Positions 38,101 through 49,872 of a DNA stretch of 64,000 nt are shown here, piece after piece. The stretch lies in the NCBI GenBank assembly GCA_037074615.1, contig CM073520.1:34591527-34655526 (forward strand). The letters are read 5' to 3'. Every line of letters begins with the position of its first letter. The first letter of the stretch is position 1. Under the pieces are notes generated by a model, which was given only the letters and a program-made list of their open reading frames with translations, was not told the DNA's origin and ran no database searches. A program made the translations under genes and the position numbers. This DNA is from Leucaena leucocephala. Lineage: Eukaryota > Streptophyta > Magnoliopsida > Fabales > Fabaceae.

Positions 38101-41100
38101 AATGGGAAATAGAGGGACCACTAAACCTTGAGAATGTAATCAGTAACAAGAGTCGTTTCTTGGCCAGACATTGCAGTGGCTTTCATGAAAGCATCTATCT
38201 CGGGGTCCGGTTTGATTCGGGTTTGCTTCTCTCGTTTCAACAATTCCAGCAACAATTCATACCTTGTTCCAACTCCCAAACAACGCCCAGAAAAGTCCAG
38301 AGTCTCTCTAACTGTCATCTCTCCATGATGAAGATCTTGTTGGCTTATGTAAGCACATGTTCTTCGAGGGACAAACTCTGATAATTCGCGGCCACAATAA
38401 GTGATTCTTCCTGATACCTGTTGATTCATTTTGATCATTAAGTCAACCATAAAGTGACATGTAAAAGCATTCATGTACAATTTTCAAGCGAGACTAAGAG
38501 TGTGTTTGGTTGATCTTAAAATCATAGTTTTGAAGAGAAAATCATGATTTTGAGAAACACCCTCCAAATACTTCATAAAATTTAATAATTAATTATTTAT
38601 GCTAAAATCATAATTTCAAGACTAAAACTATAGTTTTCTATGAAGCTAAATTTTTTTATTTTTTCATAGGTTATTCTATACTACAATCAATTTTTATCAC
38701 TTTTTTTTAGAAGTTATTATTCAAAAGTTAATCTAAATATTTTCTAAGTCTTCCTAAAAATTCATTGCTTCTAAATTGCTTATCCTGAAAGCAACAGTAA
38801 GATTATTGTTATATGAACTGATAGTCATAATTTTAAATCCTAAAAATAGCCTATTCATTTATAGGGATAAGGCTATATACATATGACCCTCCCCAAACCC
38901 CACCTAGTAAGAACCTTGTGTGCCGGATTGCCCTAAACGCTTATCCAATAGTAGTATTACAAGTATTTTGCATTGATACACACAAATCATTGTAAAGTTC
39001 TACTACATTTTTTACAAATTTTTTGAACAATTATAAGATTCAATCCCTCCAATCACTCCCAAGTGGGATCTCAAAAGCATGACTCAAAGAAAAAGAAGTA
39101 ATTGAAACTAAGAGCATGACTAACCCGTAAGTCCTTGTCTGATTTGTCGGCAAGAGCCTTAAGCAGTGTAGTTTTTCCAGATCCAGGAGGTCCCAAAAGT
39201 AAGGTCATTCTGAAAAAGTGTGATACAAATACTTAAAGTCTAGGCAAAGAATTTGCTCATCATCTCTTTTACCAAAACTTAAGATTATGTTCCAATCTAA
39301 AAAATTACTCCCTCTAATCCTCAATATAAAATATAGTTGACTAATTTTAGTAGATTAAGGAAGACAAATAAATTAGTTAATTATAATAAAATCTAAACCC
39401 TTAAAACAAATTCATATTATATGTTCCTTAATTTATCTAAATTAGTAAATTAACTCTTCTATTAGTTATAATTATCTTATTTATTTAGTTTTTGTAATCT
39501 CATAAATTAGTCAACTAACTCTTATATTAAGAATCGAATAGAGTATTTCGTATCAAGTCAAGTTCTTATTTTTTTATCTGAAATATTAAGTCATGTTTCA
39601 ACTTCTAAAACTCAAACATCAACATTTATTTTCATGCTATAGTGAAGTCGGCTACATAATACCATTAAACTCTATCAACAACTAATTATTCATGATATTA
39701 TTTATCATAAGATCTTATTTTATAAATTTTGAAACTTCATAATCCAGATTTTATATCACTAATGTACTAGCAGTAGTAGATCAAAAACTTCTCTTACCCC
39801 GAAGTTGTATAAACTTAAATGATATCAAGGATTTTGGGTGGGGGGGTTTGATATACTAGAGATGGTGTGTTTGTAAGCACCTTGAAGGTTTGAGGATTCC
39901 ACTAGCATCTTGAAGTATGTTGACAACCCTTTTCTTGGATGGGAAAAGCTTAATTGATCCCAGAACATTCTGTTTAACAATGGAAAGAGACAATTCATCA
40001 ATATATATATAAGGAAATAATACTAGGCATATTAAAATTAAGTTTAATGAAATAGCTTTTTTTTAATTAATTAATGACTTACTTAGTTCTAAAAGGACAT
40101 AATCTCATTTTTCATCTTATAAAACCAAACCCCATCAACATAATTATTAATTTATTTGTTTTATTTTGTTGTACAAGGATCATGTGAGGAACTCCCTGCA
40201 ATGGCAATTAGGTAAACAACTTAGGCACCACAAAACTCAATGCATATTAACTTTTTCCCCCTTTTTGCAACACAATGCACATGAACTTGAATCCTTTGAT
40301 TTTAGTACCTTCATTTTCAGAGAAAGGTGAAAAGAATTTAAAAAAAAATCATTTTGATTTTTTTTTCATAAGAAGTAAAACATATAATGAAAAATCTTCT
40401 AATGATAAGTAAACAATATTTTTCATATTGAGATCAAAAAATAAAAATTAAATTCAGTGCAGTAACATCTCCTCAATTAAAAAGATTCGAAATTCAGAAA
40501 TATTTTCAACAAGTAAATTTTTATAAATAGAAAAAAAAATTATATGGGGGGCATAATTTTTATGGCTTTGATTTTGTACTAATGCACATGGCTGTCTTTT
40601 CTGTCTGTGTTTATTTGTGTACCCATCAACAATTTAATAATCTTGTCCTTTACAAAAATTACATCTTTCTATGAAAAAAAAATATAAATCTCATTTAAGT
40701 TTTTTTAACTGATTTCGGTCTCCTGTAATTGCTATCTGCAGTTAAGACCTTAAAGTGGTAAATTGGTCGGAGGAAATTAAAAGAAAGAAAAGTAGATGGA
40801 CGAAAGGAAAAATATTGAGAGAGAAAAAAACAAGAAGAGAAAAATCATGTGGCCAATGATTTGTGGTCCACTAGATGAAATACAGAGCAGAAATTAATTA
40901 TATAAAGGTTAATAAATGCTAACATAAACAAAAATTCTCCAAATTTGAGTTTAGTTGCATATCACTTTTTTAACTTTTAAAAATTTAAATTAAAAATATT
41001 AATATTTTATATTTTGATTATCAATCTTGTCGTTAAAGTTAATAATTTTTTTATAAATCATAATTTTTATATATTTTTATTATATATCACTTTATTTAAA

Positions 41101-43341
41101 AAAATAACACTTGACACTTGATCTATAATTTTTTTTAATATTTAAAAATATAAAATATTTAAATAATACCTAACTTGACATATAATTTGAAGTCTTGATT
41201 ACTTAAAAATATAGAATACTAAAAATGCGTTTAAAATATTTATTTAATTATGTATTATTTAAATAAAAAAATTAAAATTATATATAAATTACTAAATTAT
41301 ATATTTTAAATGACTTAGTATATAATAAAAAATTATAAATTATAACATAATAAAATTGTTAACTTTAATAGTACGATAACCAAAATATAAATATTAGAAT
41401 TTTTAATTTAAACTTTTAAAATTATAAAAGTTACATTGACCTAAAATTCATGGGAGGTTTTATATATTTAAACCTTAATAAATCACACAAATCTCAACTT
41501 TGGATCATAGTGTTTGAACTCCTAAGTTTGTATAAATAACCCCTTACTATAATTTATATACCCTTTTAATTTTTTTTATACCACTACAACCCCTCAAACA
41601 CTAGTTATATACATATAAACCCTCACAACAAATTTTAAGTCATGTGTTGCTAAATAATTAACAAAACCAATCATAAAAGGGTTATTTGTATAAATGTAAG
41701 AGTTTAGGGGGTTAATTGCAAAGTTTCAAATGTTAGGGAGCTTGTTGTGTATAATTTAGTATTAAATGAATTATTAATAATGAATATTGATAATTAATCA
41801 AATTAAAATACCTCCATTGCATTCAGAGTAGAATTGATTAATGTGGGAAGTGCTCTGGTTCCAATATACGCATCTCCTTCTACAAACAAATGCTCATAGC
41901 GAACTTCAATCTTTGGAATCTCTATTCCAACCCTATTTAACAAAACCAAAATTTAAAGTTTAAAATCAAACCACATTTGAACTCAAGTAAGTTACATATA
42001 TTTGTATATTTATTTTTAATTAAATTATTAATACTCTCTTCAAATACTAAAATTTGAATAGGGTAAATAGAAAAAAGATTACAAAAATTACTTACAGCTC
42101 CCAAATAATAAAATTAAATACAAACAGGTCCTTGAATTTCGTAATATTAATAGGTTTCATTGAATTTAATATTTATAAATTTGAAATTCGACGTAAAATA
42201 TTAATTTGGTGGGTTTAACTTGTAAATGACGCAACTCAATTTGTAAATATGAAATATTGTCTTGTAAATATTAAATTTCTTGAAACTTATTAGTATTATA
42301 TGAAATTTGAGGTACCCATTTGTATTTAATTTTTTTACCTGGCACCTATGAACAATGCTTGAATTTATATTAGTAAAATTTCTTATTATTGAAACAAAAT
42401 TCCCTCAAATTAAATACCCTCATTTCTCATGCTCCCCCTAATTATGTTTATCAGTGAATAGTAAATGAGTATAAAAATCATGAAATGATTCATTGAAAAT
42501 TCTAATGCGACAAATACTTTTTAAAAATTGACTAAAACTCAAAAAAATGAAAATTATTTTAAAAGAGAGGGAAAATGTTTTGCAAGTTACACCATCCTCT
42601 ATTAGTTTTATGTTACATTTTAAAATAAAACAACAAAAACATCAAAATTTGAATTTTCATTTTCGTATCTCCTTCGTCTTTTTTTCATTCAAAATCATAG
42701 TATCCCCTAAGTTAATAACAAATGTGAAAATTAAATTATATATGTTATTGGTTTTCCTTTCCTCAAACTCAAACCTACCTGAATAGAAAACTGGGATTCA
42801 TTTAATATTTTTTTTCTCCCAACTAATCCGAAACAAGAATCAAACTTATCTCTATGTTGAATTCAAGTGTTGAAGAAGATGATGAACAGAAAATAAGAAA
42901 GAGGTAAACTTACTTATCAATCCTGTTTCTGAGTCTCTGCAAGAACTTGAGATTGTCTTCTTCAACATTCTTCAGAATACAGTCCAAGAGATGCCTCTTT
43001 TCCTGAAACCCAAGCTTGGTGACATCAACCTGTTCATAATCAAAAGAACAAAAGCCCTCAAGAACCTGAAGCTCCTTCTTCGTCTTCATCATGCCTGTTC
43101 TTATCCTCTCAAATGTTGGAAGCCTTTCGATGGCTGCCCATTTGAGTTCTTCTTCATCTTCATCTTCTCTTCTCATGCTTCTCTCAAACACTCCTCCATG
43201 GCCGCTCCATGTGTCCCTTATACTCGCAGTAACCCAGCTCCTTCTGCTGCTCTCTCCTGATCCTATGCTCATCCTCAAGCTGCTGTTCACCCTCCCTCCT
43301 CCATTGTTGTCTCCTTTCTCCATGTCTGCAACTTCTGTCAT
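29200..43341 (-). CDS. Full-size ABCG (PDR) transporter, gene B, complete
   Basis: Twenty exons, 5' to 3': 43341-42914, 41932-41812, 39969-39881, 39209-39125, 38417-38127, 38038-37948, 37572-36672, 36063-35903, 35675-35572, 35352-35187, 35099-34962, 34536-34391, 34262-33930, 33005-32715, 32400-32317, 32229-32096, 31620-31393, 31246-31075, 30520-30266, 29469-29200 (TAA). They sum to 4488 nt, 1495 aa, with no interruption. Order is NBD1-TMD1-NBD2-TMD2, the PDR layout. NBD1: Walker A GPPGSGKT 219-226, signature ISGGE 358-362, Walker B MDE 381-383. TMD1 is about 530-810. NBD2: GVSGAGKT 939-946, LSTEQRKR 1046-1053, MDE 1069-1071, H-loop CTIHQPS (H1103). TMD2 is about 1210-1485, ending KFLNFQRR. 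Family members are plasma-membrane exporters of terpenoids, hormones or defence compounds; the substrate cannot be read from sequence. The N-terminus has RRSWVTASIRDTW, typical of cluster I PDRs. Upstream repeats may affect expression. Confidence 0.93.
29541..29695 (-). mobile_element. Au-SINE-like element (degenerate)
   Basis: Reverse complement reads GACGGTAAGGTTGTTGCCAT, then ATGTTCAAATCCTGGAAACA, ATAAGACT and CTTATGCACTAAGCCGTCTG, following the Au-SINE consensus from A box to GTGCACCGGGCTGCC end. It is in the last intron of gene B. Confidence 0.7.
30643..31013. mobile_element. Foldback element (PDR-intron family), copy 2
   Basis: Left end GGGAAAATTAATCTTTTGGT, right end AAAAAGATTAATTTTCC. 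Long imperfect arms carry repeated AGTTTTGACTCAGTT / AACTGAGTTAAAACT blocks. It lies in the exon 18/19 intron of gene B and is one of the clearest copies. Confidence 0.75.
31685..32063. mobile_element. Foldback element (PDR-intron family), copy 3
   Basis: Left end TGAAATTAATCTTTTGGTCC. Near the right end ACCGAGTCAAAACTATAAAG mirrors the left-arm blocks. It lies in the exon 16/17 intron of gene B, two introns from copy 2. Confidence 0.7.
34655..34880. mobile_element. Stowaway-like MITE, degenerate
   Basis: CCCTCCTATCCTAAATATTGG and the following GGAACTAGTGGAGGGATT match the start of the Stowaway-like family. The right end is diverged. It is in the exon 11/12 intron of gene B, the same intron that carries a copy in paralogue A. 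Confidence 0.4.
36254..36600. mobile_element. Foldback element (PDR-intron family), copy 4
   Basis: Left end GGGAAAATTAATCTTTTTGT, right arm AAAACTATAGGGACCAAAAG. Internal motifs GACTCGATACAACTCAGCCC and TAAGTTGTATTGAGTC are mutually complementary. It lies in the exon 7/8 intron of gene B. Confidence 0.7.
38862..38935 (+). mobile_element. Au-SINE 3' half
   Basis: GGGATAAGGCTATATACATA, then GACCCTCCCCAAACCCCACC, CTTGTGTGCCGGATTGCCC, follows the 3' half of the Au SINE consensus closely. It lies in the exon 4/5 intron of gene B, after a palindromic AT-rich stretch (about 38505-38760) that opens with GTGTGTTTGGTTGATC. Confidence 0.65.
39308..39547. mobile_element. Stowaway-like MITE
   Basis: Bounded by CTCCCTCTAATCCTCAATAT and CTTATATTAAGAATCGAATAGAGTA minus its last bases, an imperfect inverted repeat. 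It lies in the exon 3/4 intron of gene B. A related 3' part lies at about 37740-37940 in the exon 6/7 intron. Confidence 0.6.
40965..41440. mobile_element. Long AT-rich foldback element
   Basis: The left arm contains TTTTGATTATCAATCTTGTC, then GTTAAAGTTAATAATTTTT. The right arm contains AAAATTGTTAACTTTAATAG, then TACGATAACCAAAATATAAA. The two are reverse-complementary with mismatches. It lies in the large exon 2/3 intron of gene B and has no coding capacity. Confidence 0.55.
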
Positions 43342-43345
43342 ACTA

Positions 43346-43790
43346 ATTAAAAATCCTCATGTCAGCAATAATGCGAGTTTAAGAAAGAAGGTCCTTTATG
43401 TAAGTTTCAGAGGTTTAAGATTCTAAGCTACTAAGAGGAAGAAAAATGAGAATTCTTATGTCGGCAATGGAAGCTTCAGAGAGTTCTTTAGACTCAAAAC
43501 AAGGTCCTTGTGTAAGTTTGAAAGGTTTAAGATTCTAAGAAACTAGGCAGAAGATTCAGCAATCGAAGTTTCTGAGATTTCACAAGATTTCTGAGCAAGT
43601 AAGAGGAAGGAAGGAAGTGAAAGTTCTTACGAGAGCAATGGAAGTTTCTGAGATTTCTTCATCATATTCTGAGAAAGTAAGAGGAAGGAAATGAAAAGCC
43701 TTATGCGAGAGCAATGGAAGCTTCTGAGATTTCATCAGATTCTGATATGAGCAAATAAGAGGAAGGAAATGAAAATCCTTATATGGTGAG
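43346..43790. repeat. Imperfect tandem repeat array just upstream of gene B ATG
   Basis: A unit of about 76 bp recurs from ~43560, with the shared core CAATGGAAGTTTCTGAGATT (variant CAATCGAAG), then GTAAGAGGAAGGAAATGAAA. Three consecutive copies start near 43560, 43637 and 43713, and a more diverged copy lies near 43434. A second motif, AAGGTCCTTxTGTAAGTTT plus GGTTTAAGATTCTAAG, occurs at 43388 and 43501. The array begins within a few bases of the start codon, so it lies in the 5' leader or promoter. Confidence 0.75.
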
Positions 43791-45884
43791 AAAAAGGAGG
43801 TTTCAGAATATGACCGCAGAAAAAACCAAAAGATACTGATATGGATTGGTTCTAAATTAAGGAAACAGACCAGGAAGAAATTAAAATCCTTCATGAGGTT
43901 TCAGATTTCAGAATCTGAGAAGAAGAAGAAGAAGTGATTAAGAAGATATATTCAAAGGTTGTTACATAGCTTAATCTGATCTACCAAACAAAACTACAGC
44001 GTCTGAACATTGGAAGTTTCAGACACTTGGAGAGTAGAAATCTCGCCAAAAACCAAATCAGATACCAAACAAGGATGATGTTAAGCAACTGATGATGAGA
44101 GAGAAAATCCTTACGTTTCAGATTTCAACAAAGAAAGTGTGAAATGGTAAGAAGAAAATAATGTGAGGTTATGAGTGAGTGAATGGGGAGAGAGAGAGAT
44201 GAATAGTGTACTTGAGAGAGGGGTGTTTCGCAGAAGATACGTTATGTTTTGTCAATATTGAAAGGGAAAGCTAAAAAAAGATGTTAAAGATTATCTGAGT
44301 TGAACCGAGTAATTAATTAACCGACTCTTCTCTCTCTTTCTCTCTCTAAAGTGAGAGGCACTCTTCCTATAGAAAAGAGAGATGTAGATAAATATGAAAA
44401 ACAAAATTATAATTGGTATATATCTGTAAGAAATACTCTTATACAAACATTTTTCCTAAATAATATTTCTTATGATAAAAATGAATAAGATACTGACATA
44501 AATAAGACTCAAATTACCGAAATACCCATAAAGACAAAAGAAAAGATTCATGTTTTTTTTATACAAGCAATTTAAACACACTCACACACATATGTATGTT
44601 TAGATCAGGTTCAAATCCAGAAACCTTTTCTAAATGTGTATGCTGTCATTTAAACAACTAGCCGTTTACAAAAAAGAATTCATATGATCTAATATAGGTC
44701 AAAATTGGGTCAAAAGAAAATCGGTTTGAGTTTTCCAACAAAATAGGCCAATCTCTCTTAATATTATTAAATAAAGGTTGAATCTTTATTAAATAAGGTA
44801 TCTAACAGAATCTTATATAAAATTATTTTTAATAAAAGTATATTTATACTTAATAAAAAAATTAAAAATTTTATTATAAAGAAGTATTTGTTATAAATCA
44901 ATTTAACGAAAATTAGATATTGTGACATAATTTATATTTAGATATATTTAAAAAAAATTCGTAACCTTTTAAAAGGTACTCACAATTCTCTCAAACAATT
45001 TAATTAATAATAAATAATGAAAATTAGTATGAAAATGATAACAGATAGTGATATATTGATTCAAGAATTTTTCAATGACTAAATTACGTCTACACAATAA
45101 TAATCCATAGAAAAATAACTCAAATAAACTTTTAGCCAATCGAATTTTGGAATTTCATAAAAAAAATAGAATTTTAGAAATGTTACAAATGTACCTTTCA
45201 AAATAAATTGATAGATGCATTGGTTATGCTATCAAACAAAACGCAAGAAACACCATTTTTCGCCTCATTCCCACCCAAAAAGAATTAATCGGCTGCAATG
45301 GACAATGTAATATGTTTAAAAAAATAATAATAATGATGTTATTTTATTTATTTATTTATTTATAACAAATTTATTCCTTCCTAATATACCTTACTTGTAC
45401 TCAAAGGATGTAGTAGTAGGGATCTAAGGTCATATCAAAATTGGCCCCCTGATTTTGTAAACTGAGAAGTCATATAATTGAGTAACAATAATAGTAATTA
45501 TGATTTTATTTTTAATAAATTAATTAGTGATGAGTTAGAGAGAAGATAATAAATTGAAGGGGCCGTGGGGAAGGAAGAGTAGGTGTCAGTTTAAAGGAGG
45601 AACACGTGTTCACCCTCTTAATTGCAAACGGTTGAGAGCTTAAGTGGCTTCCCTATTAACTCATTAATTATCCCCCTCCCATCACATCTCCATTTTCATA
45701 CACTATCATTTTTGTTGGCAGGAAAAAAGAAAAGTCAACCATTTTGACAAATTTATATAGGAGCACCATCTTTAATCATTTATCTAAAATTAACCCTTGA
45801 TTTAAACCTCTCTTACTATATATAATTATAGTAAAAAAATTATATTTACATTTTATACAAAAAAATTATTATTGAAAAGTTATA

Positions 45885-46135
45885 TAAATTCATCAAACTA
45901 TTGTAAAATTTCATAGGAATTAGAATTAATTTTTTTTAATTATAAAATAAAAGAACTACTCTAAAAAGAAACAATTCAAGGAATAAAAATATAAATTTCA
46001 AAGGAAAGAATAATAATTAGGATAAAAATAATAATAACTGGGATATTTTTTTAAGAATAGTTATGTTATTTCACTATTTGAAAAAAATTAATCATAAGTT
46101 CCATAAAACTTTACAATCATTTGATAATTTTATGG
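45885..46135. repeat. Foldback repeat
   Basis: Left arm AAACTATTGTAAAATTTCAT, then AGGAATTAGAATTAATTTTT. Right arm AAAAAATTAATCATAAGTTC, then CATAAAACTTTACAATCATTT minus the last base. They are imperfect reverse complements. Confidence 0.5.
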
Positions 46136-46295
46136 GACTTTTCTATAATTAGATTCGATTTAAATGCAATTTTCTCTTAATAGTTTAAGAAAAATATAAA
46201 TTTAAGAGACAAAGTAGATTAAAATCTTATATTTATCATTAAAATAAAATTTTGACAAACTCATATATTTAGGACTAAAGAGTGTATTTAATATT

Positions 46296-46495
46296 GGAAA
46301 AATTAATCTGCATGCTTTTATAGTTTCATCTAATTTTTAATTATATCATTATAATTTTAAGTGACTCATAAAAAAGAAAAAAAAATAGAGACCTAATCTA
46401 AAAATAGGTAAAATTATAAATGTATGATAAAAAAATTTATAGAGACATGATTAATAATAAGATAAAATTATAGGAATTTATAGACTAATTTTTCC
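46296..46495. mobile_element. Diverged relative of the PDR-intron foldback family
   Basis: Begins GGAAAAATTAATCTGCATGC and ends ATAGACTAATTTTTCC, with internal TTATAGTTTCATC and AAATTATAGGAATTT blocks. It is shorter than the intronic copies and the only related sequence noticed outside a PDR gene. Confidence 0.4.
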
Positions 46496-48431
46496 TTTAA
46501 TATCTACAAGTTATTTTCTAAAATTTATAGACATATTATTGTATCACGTTGTTGACTGAGTAAAGGCCATTTTATCCATTAAGTTTTTCTTTTTGGGTTT
46601 TGACAATTAAGGGAGTAGGAATTTATGTTATTTTACAAGTTTGGAACACCTATATATTTCTTTTTGTTTTTTTTAAAACAGGAGTATTGAATTTCATTTG
46701 CATAGCTGCTAATAGAGTTGTACAAAATGGTAAAAAACAATAGTTGTGTTGTACAATACAAAGCGAAGCTTTAAATTAAAATTAAAAAAAAAAAGAAAAG
46801 AAAAAAAAAAGGATAGCATCAAAGTAGTTCAAAACATTTATATTTAGGTGGAGAACATTGAATGCAAGTGAGAAGAAGAAAGATACGCATACTTCTTTCG
46901 TTTGGGGATACATCAGAAACACTATTTACTATGCTTTCATCAAAAATTAAATGAGAAACAAAGTCCACTTCCTGGTTGTGGGACACATATAGATAAATAC
47001 TATACCATATATTTTACTTTATCCAAATTTCAAACAAGTCGTGTTTTAAGAAATGTCACATGTACTATAAAAAAAGTAAAAACTTGAATTACTTATTATA
47101 TTTGTAAAAAAAATCATTTCTTAATTAAGAGGTAAAACAGGAGGAAAAAATCACTAATACAAAAGTAAAAAATTAAATATAATTTATCTAAATATATAAT
47201 ACTCGATTTATAATTTAATTCATGTTGTTGAATAGTACTCCCTCCCTCCGGTCCTATACTTTTTTGTAAGAGGGATTTCTTGGTTTTTTCTTATAAGGCA
47301 TCATTTGTACTAATATTTATTTCATTTTTCTCATATATTGTCTAAACTAAGCTCTTAGGCTTTTCAAATGGTGAATTTAATATGAATAGAGTTGAACACT
47401 ATCAAATTTTCAAATAAAATCAATGAGGTTTTATGCTACTCCTTAATTTTGATAAAAATAATTAAGTGACTTAATTATCATGAAAATTTGTCAAATAACT
47501 TGTAAAACAAGACCAGAGAAAGTAAGTGCCCCATGTACTTTGGTTCCTATTTTTTTTAAAAAAAAAAAATAGGTGGTCATTATTATAAGTAGGGTATTAA
47601 TTATATCTTTTTACCGTAAATCTTATAATCATGTCATGAAAATTCAATCTAGATACTAGTGAATCAGTTTTCTAATTGAGTCGATCAAGAGTTTATATAT
47701 TTTTTCTTTTATCATTGAGCCTAAAGCAAATTCATTTTACATTTTACAAAAGAAAAAGAAAAATAGCACTATATTATATTTGTACTTTATTAATTCTATT
47801 TTATTGAATTATATATGGTTTATATATAACTATTTTATTTATTTGTGGATTAATGATACTTTATTTAAATATTACTCTTTTCATATTTACATATAAATAT
47901 TTTTATATATTTTAATTATATTATTTTGATGCAAATTTTGAGTTGAATTCTATTTAAATTATTATTTTTTTATTCACTTAATTTATTAGAGTTTTACCTT
48001 AATTATATCTAGATTTGACCTATATTATAATAGACGGATCTCCTAATAAAAATTTTTATATAAAACTCGAGCTATTAAATTATTAACTATTAAATTATTG
48101 ACTTAGCCTGTTGATTGACCGGTCCAATTTGCTGTATCTTTATTAGTCCCAAATAAATGAAGGCATCTCTCACATCAACCCATATGAAGCCCTCTCTGTT
48201 CCTCGTGGATTGAATTCACCATTAATAGTAATAATATGACTTGATCATCCCTTTCGATAATAACAATACGACTCCTCTGTTTTGAATTTTAACGCTTGAT
48301 CAATGGCACGTACGTGTCCTACAACTAAAATTAGGTGCAAGGACTTGCACTATATATTGGTTTGAAGTTAGTTTGAAACTTTAGATATTAAAAAAATTAT
48401 TCTAGAATTTGATTCGTACAATATTGTTAAC

Positions 48432-48656
48432 TTGCTAGAACCTAGTTGCTCTCATAGCCGCTCAGATAACAACACAATCGTTGAGGCCAAATCTATTTAC
48501 AATGGTGATTGGGATGTGGTTCTAAACCATATTGAAAGAGATGCAATTGAAGCTGCGGATCTTTTAGCAGAAAGAGTTTTGGCTCTTGTGTTTTTGGGAT
48601 TCATTCCTTTACCAGTCGCTTCCCTGAGTTGGATAGATTGTTCAATAAAGACTTGA
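48432..48656 (+). mobile_element. LINE RNase-H domain remnant
   Basis: A 74-codon open stretch reads GDWDVVLNHIERDAIEAADL, then LAERVLALVFLGFIPLPVAS, LSWIDCS. This follows the C-terminal RNase-H-like (RVT_3) domain of plant non-LTR elements, where the usual pattern is HxxREANxxADxLAxxA followed by a P-rich segment and a DC pair. The Arg-Glu-Ala-Asn box is decayed and no reverse transcriptase remains nearby, so it is a dead fragment. Confidence 0.6.
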
Positions 48657-48670
48657 GGTTCACCACTTAG

Positions 48671-49173
48671 TGACTGTTTGGTTTCTTTGAAACCAAGATT
48701 TTAAAAATTCTTTTGGGACAAAACTTTGGTTTGGAGAAATTTCAAAACAAACAGCAATATTTGTTCAAATGGGCTTTTGAACTAAACTATGGTTTAAAAC
48801 CAAAGTTTCAGATAAGCTGGTCAGAGCAGCTTTTGGAACAGTAAACCACGTTTGAACTAACCAATTATTATATTACCCCTACTTTTTCTTACACCCTCTC
48901 TCCTCTCTCCTACTTTTTCTCTATTTTCTTTCTTACACCCTCTCTCCTCTCTCCTCTTATCTCTTATCTCTCCTCATTTAATACTCATACCCTTTTTCGT
49001 AATTTACCAATAATAAAACCCCTTCTATAAATAACTATCCAAACACTCATTTATTCAAAACCACTTTTTTTTCATAATCTCTTCTCCAAAAGCCCTTTTC
49101 TATAAGCTGTTCAAAAGCCCTTTTTTTCCATAAGCCCTTTTTTAAAATCCTATCCAAACGGGCCCTTAGTCTC
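48671..49173. mobile_element. hAT-like MITE
   Basis: Left end AGTGACTGTTTGGTTTCTTT. The right end, read in reverse complement, is AAGGGCCCGTTTGGATAGG. Subterminal stretches repeat GGGCTTTTGAAC / AAAAGCCCTTTT. The core has a pyrimidine tract with TTACACCCTCTCTCCTCTCT twice (about 48890 and 48932). A homologue in opposite orientation lies at 52683-53180. Confidence 0.6.
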
Positions 49174-49236
49174 ATTATTGTAGGTTGAGTTTTCCTTTTG
49201 TATTAAAAATATTGTTAATATATACCTAATATTTTA

Positions 49237-49872
49237 AAATAATTTATGATCTAAATTTATTTATGAAGTACTTAAAATAGTAAAATCTCATCTAACATTT
49301 AATTTTAACTATTAAAATATTGCGCAAGTAGAATTTGAATAAAATAATTATATATAGTATTCGACATAAATAGGTGAGTTAGATTTTTTTTGTAAAAATA
49401 ATGAAATTTATTTTTACTCATTCTTTCTTTAGATAATTTCATTTAGATGGATTGTCGTGATCATTATTTTGTATCTAGATAGTAAATCAATGATGAATTG
49501 TCCTCAATAAAAAGTTAAAGACTGTTAAACTATAAAATATCGACTGTTAAAGTCACAATTGTTGACCGTTAGAGTTGTCATCACATAAGGGGTTATCACA
49601 AGCGATAGGTTGAGATGGAGTGAGGTAGGTTAGAGAAAGTGAAGGACTATAAACTATTGAAAGAATGAATGAGTAAAAATAAATTTAATTATTTTTACAA
49701 AAAAAATCTTGCAACTAATCTACTTATATCAAATACTATATAAGATTATTTTAATTAAACTTTAGCTCACTTAGTATTTTAATAGTCAAAATTAAATATT
49801 TTTATTAGTTTTAATGATATTGTACTATTTTAAATATTTTATATTAAAATTTATACTATAAATTATCTTAAG
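49237..49872. repeat. Long foldback (inverted repeat) with ~200 bp arms
   Basis: Arm 1 spans about 49237-49430 and arm 2 about 49660-49872. Arm 1 ends TTTTTTTGTAAAAATAATGA, then AAATTTATTTTTACTCATTC. Arm 2 opens GAATGAGTAAAAATAAATTT, then AATTATTTTTACAAAAAAAA, its near-perfect reverse complement. Outward, GTATTCGACATAAATAGGTG pairs with TACTTATATCAAATACTATA. The ~230 bp loop is not palindromic and is less AT-rich. No coding capacity was seen. Confidence 0.7.
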
